Source of the DNA: Clostridiales bacterium DTU092
GTDB taxonomy: Bacteria > Bacillota > Clostridia > Caldicoprobacterales > Caldicoprobacteraceae
Assembly (NCBI GenBank): GCA_001513505.1
Contig: LFTM01000283.1
Location: forward strand, 1-10,108
Reading direction: 5' to 3'
DNA length: 10,108 bases
The position numbers and the translations under genes are program-made. The notes under the pieces are model-generated. The model worked only from the letters and a program-made list of their open reading frames with translations, had not been told where the DNA came from and did not search any database. Shown in pieces: positions 1 to 7,389 of the stretch. Position 1 is the stretch's first letter. Each line of letters begins with the position of its first letter.

Positions 1-13
1 ACATAAAATCTGA

Positions 14-42
14 TTGACAAATATAAACAACTGCTGTAAAAT
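14..42 (+). promoter_or_regulatory. Sigma-A type promoter of the marR-ABC exporter operon
   Basis: A perfect -35 TTGACA (14-19) and a -10 TAAAAT (37-42, one mismatch to TATAAT) are separated by exactly 17 bases. Transcription would start near base 49, just before the palindrome at 55-88, so a repressor bound there would block the initiating polymerase. This is a sequence match only. Confidence 0.75.
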
Positions 43-54
43 ACAAACCATAAA

Positions 55-88
55 AAAATAATTAGTTAGTTATCTAACTAATTATTTT
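55..88. promoter_or_regulatory. Palindromic operator, likely bound by the adjacent MarR-type repressor
   Basis: This is a perfect inverted repeat with 15-bp arms (55-69 and 74-88) around a 4-base centre. The core is AATTAGTTAG / CTAACTAATT. MarR-family dimers bind palindromes of this size and usually control their own gene and a linked transporter. The site lies just downstream of the predicted start point and upstream of the marR start codon. That it is the MarR site is inferred from position and symmetry. The transcript would also form an AU-rich hairpin, but no T-tract follows that would suggest a terminator. Confidence 0.7.
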
Positions 89-121
89 GCTGTCCACGAT
101 ACAGAAAGAAAGGTGGTTTAC

Positions 122-568
122 ATGCATCCCTGTAATTTGGAAAAAGAGCCGTTAGGACGCATATTTGCCCACACGGCAAAGCTGCACCGGGATCTGCTCA
201 GAAAATTAGCCCATAGCAATGGTTTGGAACAAGGACAGCCTTTAGCTTTAGCCGTTATCGCGGCGAACGAAGGAATCAGCCAACGGCAGTTAAGTGATAA
301 GCTTTTCATCACCCCTGCCTCGGCCACCAGTCTTTTGCAAAAACTGGAAAGGGCAGGTCTGGTTGAAAGAAAAACCGATCCCAATGATCAGCGTGCTTTT
401 TGTATTTATCTGACTGAAAAAGGCCATTTAACAGACCAACAAATGAAAGCAGGCTTAAAAGCGATTGAAAATGCCTGTTCCCAAGATTTTTCCCAACAGG
501 AACTTGAAGAATTTCGCAGGCTTCTTATTAAGTTTCATAATAACCTCTATAGAATTCTGAATGAATAA
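122..568 (+). CDS. MarR-family transcriptional repressor
   Basis: A cytosolic winged-helix DNA-binding protein of 148 residues, a usual MarR length. The HTH begins at about residue 52 (ISQRQLSDKL), the recognition helix follows at about 64-80 (starting TPASATSLLQ), and the wing spans about 81-101 with the family's Asp/Arg pair (D87, R91) in DPNDQR. The flanking helices would form the dimer interface. I chose ATG at 122 because AAAGGTGG (109-116) sits 5 bases upstream; an in-frame GTG at 113 lies inside that ribosome site. The next gene starts 36 bases after the stop, so it is probably first in a three-gene operon with the two ABC subunits. The palindrome at 55-88 suggests autoregulation relieved by a small-molecule ligand. 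A MarR gene next to two ABC half-exporters resembles streptococcal SatR-SatAB. The ligand cannot be read from the sequence. Confidence 0.93.
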   Translation: MHPCNLEKEPLGRIFAHTAKLHRDLLRKLAHSNGLEQGQPLALAVIAANEGISQRQLSDKLFITPASATSLLQKLERAGLVERKTDPNDQRAFCIYLTEKGHLTDQQMKAGLKAIENACSQDFSQQELEEFRRLLIKFHNNLYRILNE

Positions 569-604
569 GCATTCTGTATCATCACAGAAACGGAGGATTA
601 ATAT

Positions 605-2356
605 ATGGGTAAACTGTTGCGTTATTTAAAACCTTACTGGTTATATGTTTTATTAGCACCCCTATTCATGGTTTTAGAGGTGTATATGGATCTGCAGCAG
701 CCCAATTATATGGCCGACATTGTAGATATAGGCATTGCCAACGGAGATATCAACTACGTTTTTGGTAAGCTTTTAGCCATGCTGGGAATTGCTTTTATAG
801 GTATGATAGGCGGTATTGGCAACTGTTACACATCCAGCGTTGCAGCCATCGGATTTGGTACCGATATCCGCTCCGCTGCGTTCCGGAAAATCCAAACCTT
901 TTCCTTCTCCAATTTAGACCGTTTCCAAACCTCATCATTAATTACCAGATTGACTAACGACATCACTCAGCTTCAAAACGTGGTTACCATGTCTTTGGCA
1001 ATGATGATACGGTCCCCACTGCTTTGCTTAGGTTCCGTAGTAATGATAATTCGTATCAGTCCATCTCTTGCATCTGTCCTGCTTATTGCTGTACCCCTTA
1101 CCATTATCGGTACTTTGTTCTTCATAAAAAAGGGTTTTCCACTATTTCGGAAAGTACAATCCAAAATTGATAGAGTAAACAACATAATGAGAGAAAACCT
1201 GGCCGGAGTCCGGTTGGTAAAAGCCTTTGTCCGGAAGGATTTTGAAGAAAACCGTTTTAAAACAGCCAATGAAGGTTTGCAGGATATAGCAATCAAAGCC
1301 GGCCGGCTTATGTCTTTGGGTATGTCATTACTAATGCTGATAACCAATCTGGCAACAGTAGCCGTCCTTTGGATGGGCGGTATAAAAGTGCAAAGCGGGA
1401 GCCTGGAAATCGGTAACTTAATTGCTTTCATCAATTATCTTGCAAGAATAATGATGTCACTAATTATGGTAACTTTCGTATTCACATCTTTTTCAAGGGG
1501 AAAGGTTTCAGCAGATCGTATACTGGAAGTATTGACGGAACAACCGGACCTGGCTGATCCGGTAAGACCCCCGCAATACGATGCCAAACAGGAACCGCAG
1601 ATAACCCGGGGCGAAGTGGTATTTGACAATGTTACCTTCAGTTACAGTCCGGAAGGTGAACCGGTTTTAAAAAATATCTCTTTCACAGCACATGCCGGGG
1701 AAACCGTTGCGATATTGGGCGAAACCGGTTCGGGTAAAACATCGCTGGTTAGCTTAATTCCCAGATTATATGATCCCCAGGAGGGACGCATTATTATTGA
1801 CGGAGTAGATGTACGGGACTACACCCTCCATAATCTTCGAAAAGATATTGGTATGGTGCTGCAGACATCCCTTCTCTTTTCCGGCACCATTTTGGATAAT
1901 CTCCGCTGGGGAGATCCCGAGGCAGATTTGGAAAAAGCCATTGAGGCTGCTTCAATAGCTCAGGCCCATGGATTTATCACCCAAACTCCGGATGGATATG
2001 AAACCGACTTAAGTCAGGGTGGAGTAAATCTGTCAGGCGGCCAAAAACAGCGGTTAAGTATTGCACGGGCATTAATAAAAAACCCCAAAATCCTTATATT
2101 GGACGATTCCACCAGTGCGGTAGACATGGCTACCGAACTTAAGATACAGAATGCACTTAAGAACCGTCCGAACAAATGCACTACTTTCATTATTGCCCAG
2201 CGAATAAGCTCGGTTATGGATGCAGATAAAATAATTGTCCTTCATCAGGGACGTATAGTTGGCATTGGCACCCACAAAGAGCTGCTGGAGTCAACTCCCC
2301 TGTACAGGGATATCTATCATTCCCAGATAGGAAAGGAGTTGAGCCTTAGTGTCTAA
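605..2356 (+). CDS. ABC exporter half-transporter, subunit with degenerate ATPase residues (multidrug type)
   Basis: A 583-residue half-size exporter with an N-terminal six-helix membrane domain (about 15-300) and a C-terminal ATPase domain (about 335-575). Visible motifs are Walker A GETGSGKTS (372-380), Q-loop Q420, signature LSGGQ (476-480) and Walker B ILILD ending at D500. The catalytic Glu position is Asp (D501) and the switch His is Gln (Q532, in AQR). This pair of changes marks the degenerate-site subunit of heterodimeric exporters such as TM287/288, BmrCD or LmrCD. The signature is intact and would complete the partner's consensus site. GGAGG (592-596) lies 8 bases before the ATG. 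The 3' end overlaps the partner gene by 8 bp, which suggests translational coupling and fixed stoichiometry. It probably exports hydrophobic compounds or drugs from the inner leaflet; the substrate is unknown. Confidence 0.93.
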   Translation: MGKLLRYLKPYWLYVLLAPLFMVLEVYMDLQQPNYMADIVDIGIANGDINYVFGKLLAMLGIAFIGMIGGIGNCYTSSVAAIGFGTDIRSAAFRKIQTFSFSNLDRFQTSSLITRLTNDITQLQNVVTMSLAMMIRSPLLCLGSVVMIIRISPSLASVLLIAVPLTIIGTLFFIKKGFPLFRKVQSKIDRVNNIMRENLAGVRLVKAFVRKDFEENRFKTANEGLQDIAIKAGRLMSLGMSLLMLITNLATVAVLWMGGIKVQSGSLEIGNLIAFINYLARIMMSLIMVTFVFTSFSRGKVSADRILEVLTEQPDLADPVRPPQYDAKQEPQITRGEVVFDNVTFSYSPEGEPVLKNISFTAHAGETVAILGETGSGKTSLVSLIPRLYDPQEGRIIIDGVDVRDYTLHNLRKDIGMVLQTSLLFSGTILDNLRWGDPEADLEKAIEAASIAQAHGFITQTPDGYETDLSQGGVNLSGGQKQRLSIARALIKNPKILILDDSTSAVDMATELKIQNALKNRPNKCTTFIIAQRISSVMDADKIIVLHQGRIVGIGTHKELLESTPLYRDIYHSQIGKELSLSV

Positions 2357-4301
2357 AGATAAATCATCCAGACAAGTACCTGCAGATCAAGGTTCTAACC
2401 AGGTTAATCACAATCAGACCCGGACAGCGGCATCTCAAACACGCGGTATGGGCGGCCGTGGACGCGGCAGAGGTCCTTACGGACATCCTGTAGGGCCAAT
2501 GGTAAAACCTGAGAACCTGGGTAAAACTTTGGTTCGAATTGGCAGTTATTTAAAACAGGATATCCCCCACTTAATTATGGTAGTCATAACGATACTGGTG
2601 AATACGGCATGTACTCTGGCTGGACCGTTAGTTATCGGCAGTACTATCGACAGATATATTATTACCGGAGATTTTTACGGATTGGTATGGGCTTCAATAA
2701 CGCTTATTGCTATTTATGGGGTTAATTCCCTATCTACTTATGTACAGGGTTCTTTAATGGCATCCATATCGCAAAAAACTGTAACTCGTATGCGAAAGGA
2801 TCTATTTACTAAATATCAAACCCTGTCACTAAAATTCTTTGATAACCATACCCACGGAGAGCTGATGAGCCGGCTCACCAATGATATAGATACCGTATCT
2901 ATGGTACTGAGTTTTGGCTTAACCCAGTTTATCTCCGGGTTAATCACCATTATCGGAACCATTGTTCTAATGCTTGCCAAAAGTCTGATCCTGACTCTGA
3001 TCGTTCTTGCTATTGTTCCTTTGATGATTCTCATAACCCGGCTTATCACAAAGCATACCGGAAAACTGTTCATTGAACAGCAAAAGACTCTGGGCGAACT
3101 TAACGGAAAAATTGAAGAAACCATTTCCGGACAGCGGGTAGTTAAGCTCTTTTGTCGTGAAGAGCAAGTTATCCATGAATTTGAAGAGTCAAATCAGCTA
3201 TTGAAGAAAACGGCATTAAAGGCACAGGTATTGTCCAGAATTATGGGACCTACCATGAACATGCTTAACAACCTTGGATTTGCGTTCGTCGCCGGTATTG
3301 GAGGTCTGCTGGCATTAAAAGGTACAACCGGTACAGTTACCATCGGCACCATATCTGTATTTTTAAACTATTCCCGGCAGTTTACACGCCCTATAAATGA
3401 ACTGGCCAATCAGTTTAATATGGTGCTCTCAGCAGCAGCCGGAGCCGAACGGGTATTCCAGGTTCTTGATCACGATCCCGAACCGGCCGATGCTCCTGAT
3501 GCCATTGACATAAGGGAAAAGGGTGTAAAAGGATATGTAGAATTCGATAATGTTTCATTTGCTTATGATGATGAAAACCTGGTACTCAAAGATTTCAGCC
3601 TGAAGGTAAAACCCGGTCAGACCGTTGCATTAGTGGGACCGACCGGTGCGGGTAAAACAACTGTAATCAATCTCCTTACCCGCTTTTACGATGTAAAGGA
3701 AGGCAGCATCTGCATTGACGGAGTTGATATCCGTAGAATCAAACGAAACAGCCTCCGTTCTTCCCTGGGAATTGTTCTGCAGGACACCTATCTTTTCAAT
3801 GCAAGTGTTCGGGAAAATATCCGATACGGGAGGCTGACCGCTACCGATGAAGAAGTGGAACAGGCAGCAAAAACTGCAAATGCCCACGGTTTCATTACCC
3901 GTCTGCCCCAGGGTTATGACACTATTTTAACCGACGATGGCGGAAACCTAAGCCACGGCCAGCGCCAACTGTTAGCCATTGCCCGGGCTGTTTTGGCTGA
4001 TCCCGCAATATTGATACTGGATGAGGCTACCTCCAGTGTTGATACCCGTACAGAAGTATATATACAGAAGGCAATGCTCAATCTCATGAAAGGGCGTACC
4101 AGTTTTGTCATCGCTCACCGGCTGAGCACCATAAGAGATGCTGATTTGATTGCGGTAATCAACGACGGACGTTTGATTGAGAAAGGTACTCACAAAGAAC
4201 TGCTTAGTAAAAAAGGCTTTTATTACAACCTGTACCAAAGTCAGTTTGTCCGAACACAGCAAATTCAGGAAGAAAACACAGAAACGGAAGCTGCTTTGTA
4301 A
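2349..4301 (+). CDS. ABC exporter half-transporter, catalytic partner subunit (multidrug type)
   Basis: A 650-residue partner of the preceding ABC protein. It has a hydrophilic N-terminal extension of about 55 residues containing a Gly/Arg-rich run (33-45, GMGGRGRGRG...), then a six-helix membrane domain (about 70-365), then the ATPase domain (about 395-635). Walker A is GPTGAGKTT (430-438), Q-loop Q478, Walker B ILILDE with catalytic E559, and switch H590. The signature is LSHGQ (534-538) rather than LSGGQ. Catalytic Glu and His are therefore intact, but its signature would face the partner's Asp/Gln site, giving one working and one degenerate site per heterodimer. Translation starts at GTG 2349, with AAAGGAG (2332-2338) 10 bases upstream, inside the end of the previous gene. 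The acidic C-terminal tail (EENTETEAAL) is unremarkable. The gene ends directly in the stem of a strong terminator. Confidence 0.93.
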   Translation: MSKDKSSRQVPADQGSNQVNHNQTRTAASQTRGMGGRGRGRGPYGHPVGPMVKPENLGKTLVRIGSYLKQDIPHLIMVVITILVNTACTLAGPLVIGSTIDRYIITGDFYGLVWASITLIAIYGVNSLSTYVQGSLMASISQKTVTRMRKDLFTKYQTLSLKFFDNHTHGELMSRLTNDIDTVSMVLSFGLTQFISGLITIIGTIVLMLAKSLILTLIVLAIVPLMILITRLITKHTGKLFIEQQKTLGELNGKIEETISGQRVVKLFCREEQVIHEFEESNQLLKKTALKAQVLSRIMGPTMNMLNNLGFAFVAGIGGLLALKGTTGTVTIGTISVFLNYSRQFTRPINELANQFNMVLSAAAGAERVFQVLDHDPEPADAPDAIDIREKGVKGYVEFDNVSFAYDDENLVLKDFSLKVKPGQTVALVGPTGAGKTTVINLLTRFYDVKEGSICIDGVDIRRIKRNSLRSSLGIVLQDTYLFNASVRENIRYGRLTATDEEVEQAAKTANAHGFITRLPQGYDTILTDDGGNLSHGQRQLLAIARAVLADPAILILDEATSSVDTRTEVYIQKAMLNLMKGRTSFVIAHRLSTIRDADLIAVINDGRLIEKGTHKELLSKKGFYYNLYQSQFVRTQQIQEENTETEAAL

Positions 4302-4359
4302 AAATAAGAAGGCTCTTGTCCTATAATGATAAATCTGGGTTCAGGAGCCTTCTTATTTT
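4301..4359. terminator. Bidirectional Rho-independent terminator between converging genes
   Basis: A perfect 15-bp stem (4301-4315 with 4345-4359) contains AAGAAGGCTC / GAGCCTTCTT and is bounded by an A-tract on the left and a T-tract on the right, so it can work on both strands. Three more pairs including one G-T (TTG with CAG) can extend it. The left arm begins at the last base of the ABC stop codon, and the radical SAM gene ends at 4370 on the other strand. The loop is longer than usual, about 23-29 bases. Confidence 0.88.
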
Positions 4360-4369
4360 AAGATTTACA

Positions 4370-5278
4370 TTATACCAGCCTGAGTCCAAGTTTTTTAGCA
4401 TACACCAATGCTTCCCTGTATTCCTGCATTGTCAGACGTCTTGCGATTTCCTTATATTTATATGCATGATAATGAGGTCTGTACTGATCCATTAGGTTTA
4501 CTAAACAGTCAGGGGCGAGCTCTTCTTTTATAAATTTCAATATTTCCCTGGTATCCTCCAAACCTCCCGGCATTACCAGGTGTCTAATCAAAAGCCCTCG
4601 ACAGGCAACCCCCATATCATCAACTTTTAAGCCACCTACCTGACGGTCCATCTCCTTCAAAGCATTTTTAACGTATTTTGGATAATCCCTGACACGGAAA
4701 TATTTTATTCCCCGTTCATCGGTATGATATTTGAAATCGGGCATATAAATATCTACAATTCCATCAAGAAGTTTCAGAGTTTCTATACTCTCATAACCTC
4801 CACAATTATAGACTATGGGTAGATTGAAACCTTTCTGTACAGCAATATATAGAGCCTCCAGTATATTGGGTACAAAATGTGTAGGTGTGACCAGATTTAT
4901 ATTGTGGCACTTATAATTATTCTGTAGTATCAGCATAATTTGGGCCAGTTCTTCGTTTGTAACTGCTTCACCCTCTCCACCATGACTCAACTCATAATTC
5001 TGGCAAAAAACACACCTCATATTGCAGTATCCAAAGAATATAGTGCCTGAACCGTTTCTTCCTACTAACGGAGCCTCTTCACCGAAATGAGAACCATAGC
5101 TGGCAACAACCGCTTTATCCCCGGCACGGCAGAATCCGGACTGTTCCGTCCTGTCTACCCCGCATTCATGGGGACATAATCTGCATTCCGTTAAATGTTC
5201 CTTGGCTTTATTTATTTTGTTAATCAGCTCGCCGCATTCAAACAACCTTAAATATGCTGGATTACGGCTTTGCTGCAT
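4370..5278 (-). CDS. PflX-like radical SAM protein (COG1313 type)
   Basis: A 302-residue cytosolic radical SAM enzyme. The SAM-binding 4Fe-4S motif CxxxCxxC is at C85-C89-C92 in GYCNMRCVFCQNYE. An N-terminal Cys cluster, C32-x2-C35-x3-C39-x10-C50 (CRLCPHEC...GFC), is typical of this family and may hold a second metal centre. Other family landmarks are NLVTPTHFVP (about 128-137), VYNCGGYES and DIYMPDFKYH. The family is often called putative pyruvate formate-lyase activating enzyme, but its real substrate is not established to my knowledge, and it differs from classical PflA, which lacks the N-terminal cluster. I chose ATG 5278 because AAGGAG (5287-5292) is 8 bases away; the GTG at 5287 overlaps that site. 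It is the last minus-strand gene before the terminator. A lone TATAAT-like hexamer lies at 5344-5349 upstream, without a convincing -35. It could be an activase for the glycyl radical enzyme 2.6 kb away, but nothing here proves that. Confidence 0.87.
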   Translation of the reverse strand: MQQSRNPAYLRLFECGELINKINKAKEHLTECRLCPHECGVDRTEQSGFCRAGDKAVVASYGSHFGEEAPLVGRNGSGTIFFGYCNMRCVFCQNYELSHGGEGEAVTNEELAQIMLILQNNYKCHNINLVTPTHFVPNILEALYIAVQKGFNLPIVYNCGGYESIETLKLLDGIVDIYMPDFKYHTDERGIKYFRVRDYPKYVKNALKEMDRQVGGLKVDDMGVACRGLLIRHLVMPGGLEDTREILKFIKEELAPDCLVNLMDQYRPHYHAYKYKEIARRLTMQEYREALVYAKKLGLRLV

Positions 5279-5385
5279 CCGGCTCACTCCTTATCAAAGA
5301 AGATTCTACCGATATATCTTCACAATATAAGCTGCAAAAGGATATTATAATTGAGCAAGCATATCCAGCCCATAATATTCCATAT

Positions 5386-6276
5386 TTATATGTCGACGCC
5401 TATGAAGGTGCGCACCAGGAATCCAATTAGGAAAGTAAATGCTGCCACCCCCAGACTTATGGATACCATCTCTATAAACCGCCTCTTAAATGACAAATCC
5501 TTTGCAACCGAAATGTAGAAATTAAAAGCAAAAATAACCAAAATAGCGTTTATAATCGTAAACCCAAGACACACAAAATAACTGTCAAAAATCAAATATG
5601 GAAAAATCAGAAACAAAACAGTCAGAATGTAAGCCATACCTGTATAGGTAGATGACTTAAGCGGATTATTGGTACTGCCGGTACCGTCTTCTGATTTTTT
5701 AGATAAATATTCAGAGGCTGCCATAGAGAATGATGCCGCAATCCCGGTTATAAAACCTGTAAGTGCTATAAGCCTGGTGTTCTGAAGCGCAAAGGTTAAC
5801 CCTGCCAGAGTCCCTGTCAACTCAACCAAAGCGTCATTCATTCCCAGTACCATCGATCCGATATAATTAAGATGTTCCTCTTCAATGAGTTCCATGAGCT
5901 TTTTTTCATGTTCATTTTCTTCATCAACTATATACCGTATCTTGGGAATTGTATCGGCCAGCTGGGAATATACCTTTTCAGCTTTCTCCTCCCCTTTTTC
6001 CATCAGTTTAATACCGAAAGTCAGACCAAAAACTCTTGCAATCAATGTGTATATCCATATCCTCCATTTGCTTGGCTTAATATCCTTACCAGTTATACTT
6101 TTCCATAGCCTGTAGTGAGCAAATTCTTCCACACCAATTCTTTCCAGTACTTTTTTATTATTCTGATCCTTGATCATTTCAGACAGTTTTAGATAAATAT
6201 GATACTCAGTTATTTCATTCTTCTGTGCGGTTAAAATAGCTTCCTTAAGCTGTTCATCCATACTGTTGAATTCCAT
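5386..6276 (-). CDS. MbfA-like membrane-bound ferritin: rubrerythrin-type diiron domain fused to VIT1/CCC1 transporter domain
   Basis: A 296-residue fusion protein. Residues 1-135 form a ferritin/rubrerythrin-like four-helix domain with putative diiron ligands E21/E24, E50-E51xxH54 and E119-E120xxH123. Residues 138-292 hold about five membrane helices of the VIT1/CCC1 iron/manganese transporter family, with GMNDALVELTG in the first (D148, E152) and SMAASEYLSKKSE after the second (E189, E196). The short loop after the second helix lacks the separate metal-binding helices of plant VIT1; the ferritin domain may take that role. In alphaproteobacterial MbfA this architecture exports iron and protects against peroxide; the same role here is inference. 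I chose ATG 6276 because GGAGGAG (6285-6291) lies 8 bases upstream. An upstream in-frame ATG at 6318 would place that ribosome site inside the coding region. I see no clear promoter in the 143 bases before it. Confidence 0.88.
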   Translation of the reverse strand: MEFNSMDEQLKEAILTAQKNEITEYHIYLKLSEMIKDQNNKKVLERIGVEEFAHYRLWKSITGKDIKPSKWRIWIYTLIARVFGLTFGIKLMEKGEEKAEKVYSQLADTIPKIRYIVDEENEHEKKLMELIEEEHLNYIGSMVLGMNDALVELTGTLAGLTFALQNTRLIALTGFITGIAASFSMAASEYLSKKSEDGTGSTNNPLKSSTYTGMAYILTVLFLIFPYLIFDSYFVCLGFTIINAILVIFAFNFYISVAKDLSFKRRFIEMVSISLGVAAFTFLIGFLVRTFIGVDI

Positions 6277-6348
6277 ATGATTCACTCCTCCATAATTAAT
6301 ATCCACATTTATATCCATTCGGTACCTTAATATAATTCTGAAACATAC

Positions 6349-6420
6349 TTAGTTGTCCATGAGTTCACCTCTGTGGACTGCACATCCGCCTCCTGAAGTA
6401 CAGCATATAATATATGGCAT
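6349..6420 (-). CDS. Possible 23-residue Cys-rich small ORF overlapping the rhomboid stop codon
   Basis: The rhomboid stop overlaps an ATG (TAATG, sharing one base), which opens a 23-codon frame ending in TAA at 6349. The peptide has a CCTSGGGCAVH core with Cys at 6, 7 and 13 and His at 16, a spacing that could bind a metal or form disulfides. No Shine-Dalgarno sequence is close enough to the ATG, so translation would depend on coupling to the rhomboid gene. I do not recognise the sequence. A chance ORF of this size is quite possible, so this is a candidate only. Confidence 0.25.
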   Translation of the reverse strand: MPYIICCTSGGGCAVHRGELMDN

Positions 6421-7112
6421 TAAAAAGACCAATAAATTCTCCTCTTTGCAAAATATTTATGCAAAAACATCCCTGCCAAAAAACCGCTTATATGTGCCCA
6501 CCAAGCGATACCGCCAACATTCCCTCCGCCTACCCATTGAGTAACACCAGAATACAGCTGACTTAAAAACCAAATAATCAAAAATATAAAGGCAGGAACA
6601 TGTATAAACATGGGCAAAAATATGAAAACAGGCACCAATGTTACAATCCTGGAATGTGGAAACAGAATTAAATAAGCGCCCATTACACCGGCGATGGCAC
6701 CCGACGCTCCTACCGTTGGAACGGAAGAAACAGGGTTAAACAAAAAATGGGTAAATCCTGATATCAAACCACATAATATATAAAATATCAAAAACCTTGC
6801 AAAACCCATAATATCTTCAACATTATCACCAAAAAGCCAGAGCATCCACATATTGCTTATCAAATGCACCCAGTTCCCATGAAGAAACATGCTTGTCAGC
6901 ATTGGAAGGTACGAATCTGTATGGAGAATGCCGAACTCCATTATCGAATTCAGGAATCTTACCGGGATGAAACCATATCTATATACAAACTCAGCAAATT
7001 CCTTATCAGGCATTGCCCACTGACTTATAAATAACAGTACATTAACCACAATAAGCGCTTTCGTTGCAATGGGAGTGTGCCTGCTTGGAATGTTATCCCT
7101 GATAGGTAACAT
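6420..7112 (-). CDS. Rhomboid family intramembrane serine protease
   Basis: A 230-residue polytopic membrane protein of the rhomboid family, which cleaves transmembrane segments of other proteins within the lipid bilayer. The catalytic serine is S137 in GASGA, and the partner histidine is H207 in WWAHISGFLAG. The oxyanion-stabilising HxxxN is H83/N87 in GNWVHLISNMWML, preceded by the usual MFLHG. About six hydrophobic helices can be placed, the first at about 17-32 and the last ending at the basic tail KRR. All active-site residues are present, so it should be active. AGGTG (7117-7121) lies 4 bases before the ATG, somewhat close. A candidate promoter at 7149-7177 and a terminator at 7312-7344 separate it from the hemerythrin gene. 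The substrate is unknown, and no obvious membrane-anchored target is encoded nearby other than the MbfA-like protein. Confidence 0.93.
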   Translation of the reverse strand: MLPIRDNIPSRHTPIATKALIVVNVLLFISQWAMPDKEFAEFVYRYGFIPVRFLNSIMEFGILHTDSYLPMLTSMFLHGNWVHLISNMWMLWLFGDNVEDIMGFARFLIFYILCGLISGFTHFLFNPVSSVPTVGASGAIAGVMGAYLILFPHSRIVTLVPVFIFLPMFIHVPAFIFLIIWFLSQLYSGVTQWVGGGNVGGIAWWAHISGFLAGMFLHKYFAKRRIYWSF

Positions 7113-7148
7113 AATTCACCTGCCTGCATTATAATAGTATTTGATTTT

Positions 7149-7177
7149 ATCCTAACATTATCCTATGCTGTTTTCAA
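7149..7177 (-). promoter_or_regulatory. Candidate promoter of the rhomboid gene
   Basis: On the minus strand a -35-like TTGAAA (7172-7177) and an extended -10-like TGTTAGGAT (core TAGGAT, 7149-7154) are spaced by 17 bases. The region is AT-rich, so chance matches are common. The match supports separate transcription of the rhomboid gene after the upstream terminator. Confidence 0.4.
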
Positions 7178-7205
7178 TAAACAGAAAAATATCCTCTCAG
7201 TTTTA

Positions 7206-7242
7206 TTATATAACACATATGTCTAATTTATATGTAATATAA
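7206..7242. repeat. Interrupted AT-rich inverted repeat upstream of the rhomboid gene
   Basis: TTATAT (7206-7211) and ACATAT (7215-7220) pair with ATATGT (7230-7235) and ATATAA (7237-7242), with a small asymmetric bulge. It lies upstream of the candidate rhomboid promoter and could be an operator, but in such AT-rich sequence it may be accidental. The rest of the 277-base gap (7113-7389) holds only the candidate promoter and the terminator; I see no gene in it. Confidence 0.2.
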
Positions 7243-7294
7243 GAACTTACCAGTCCGGCAGCAATAGAATGAGCACAGAAAAGGCTGAATAAGA

Positions 7295-7344
7295 TTTATT
7301 AAAACAAAATCCTTCTGGCAGACATTTGACACAATGACCAGAAG
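7295..7344 (-). terminator. Rho-independent terminator after the hemerythrin gene
   Basis: Reading the minus strand, a 7-bp stem CTTCTGG / CCAGAAG (7338-7344 with 7312-7318) is supported by an inner CATT / AATG pairing and followed by a T-rich tract (GATTTTGTTTTAA). It lies about 45 bases past the hemerythrin stop. The stem is shorter and more interrupted than the one at 4301-4359, so it is probably a weaker terminator. Confidence 0.55.
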
Positions 7345-7389
7345 AATTGCCGGGGTTATATCCTCTTTTTACATAAAATCTTAGAATTC

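Noticed and set aside
55..88. The palindrome as a Rho-independent terminator of a gene left of the window
   Set aside because: The stem is AT-only at its base and is followed by GCTGTCC rather than a T-tract, and it sits between a good promoter and the MarR gene.
113..124. GTG at 113 as the start of the MarR gene
   Set aside because: It lies inside the AAAGGTGG ribosome site that is well spaced for ATG at 122.
4370..5278. AmmeMemoRadiSam-system radical SAM protein (AmrS)
   Set aside because: It shares the LCPHxC and CNxRCxFCQN patterns, but the NLVTPTHFVP, VYNCGGYES and DIYMPDFKY stretches fit the PflX (COG1313) family better, and no Memo or AMMECR1 partner genes are visible.
6277..6318. 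Upstream ATG at 6318 as start of the MbfA-like gene
   Set aside because: The strong GGAGGAG site at 6285-6291 points to ATG 6276; the extra 14 residues add no domain and have no clear ribosome site of their own.
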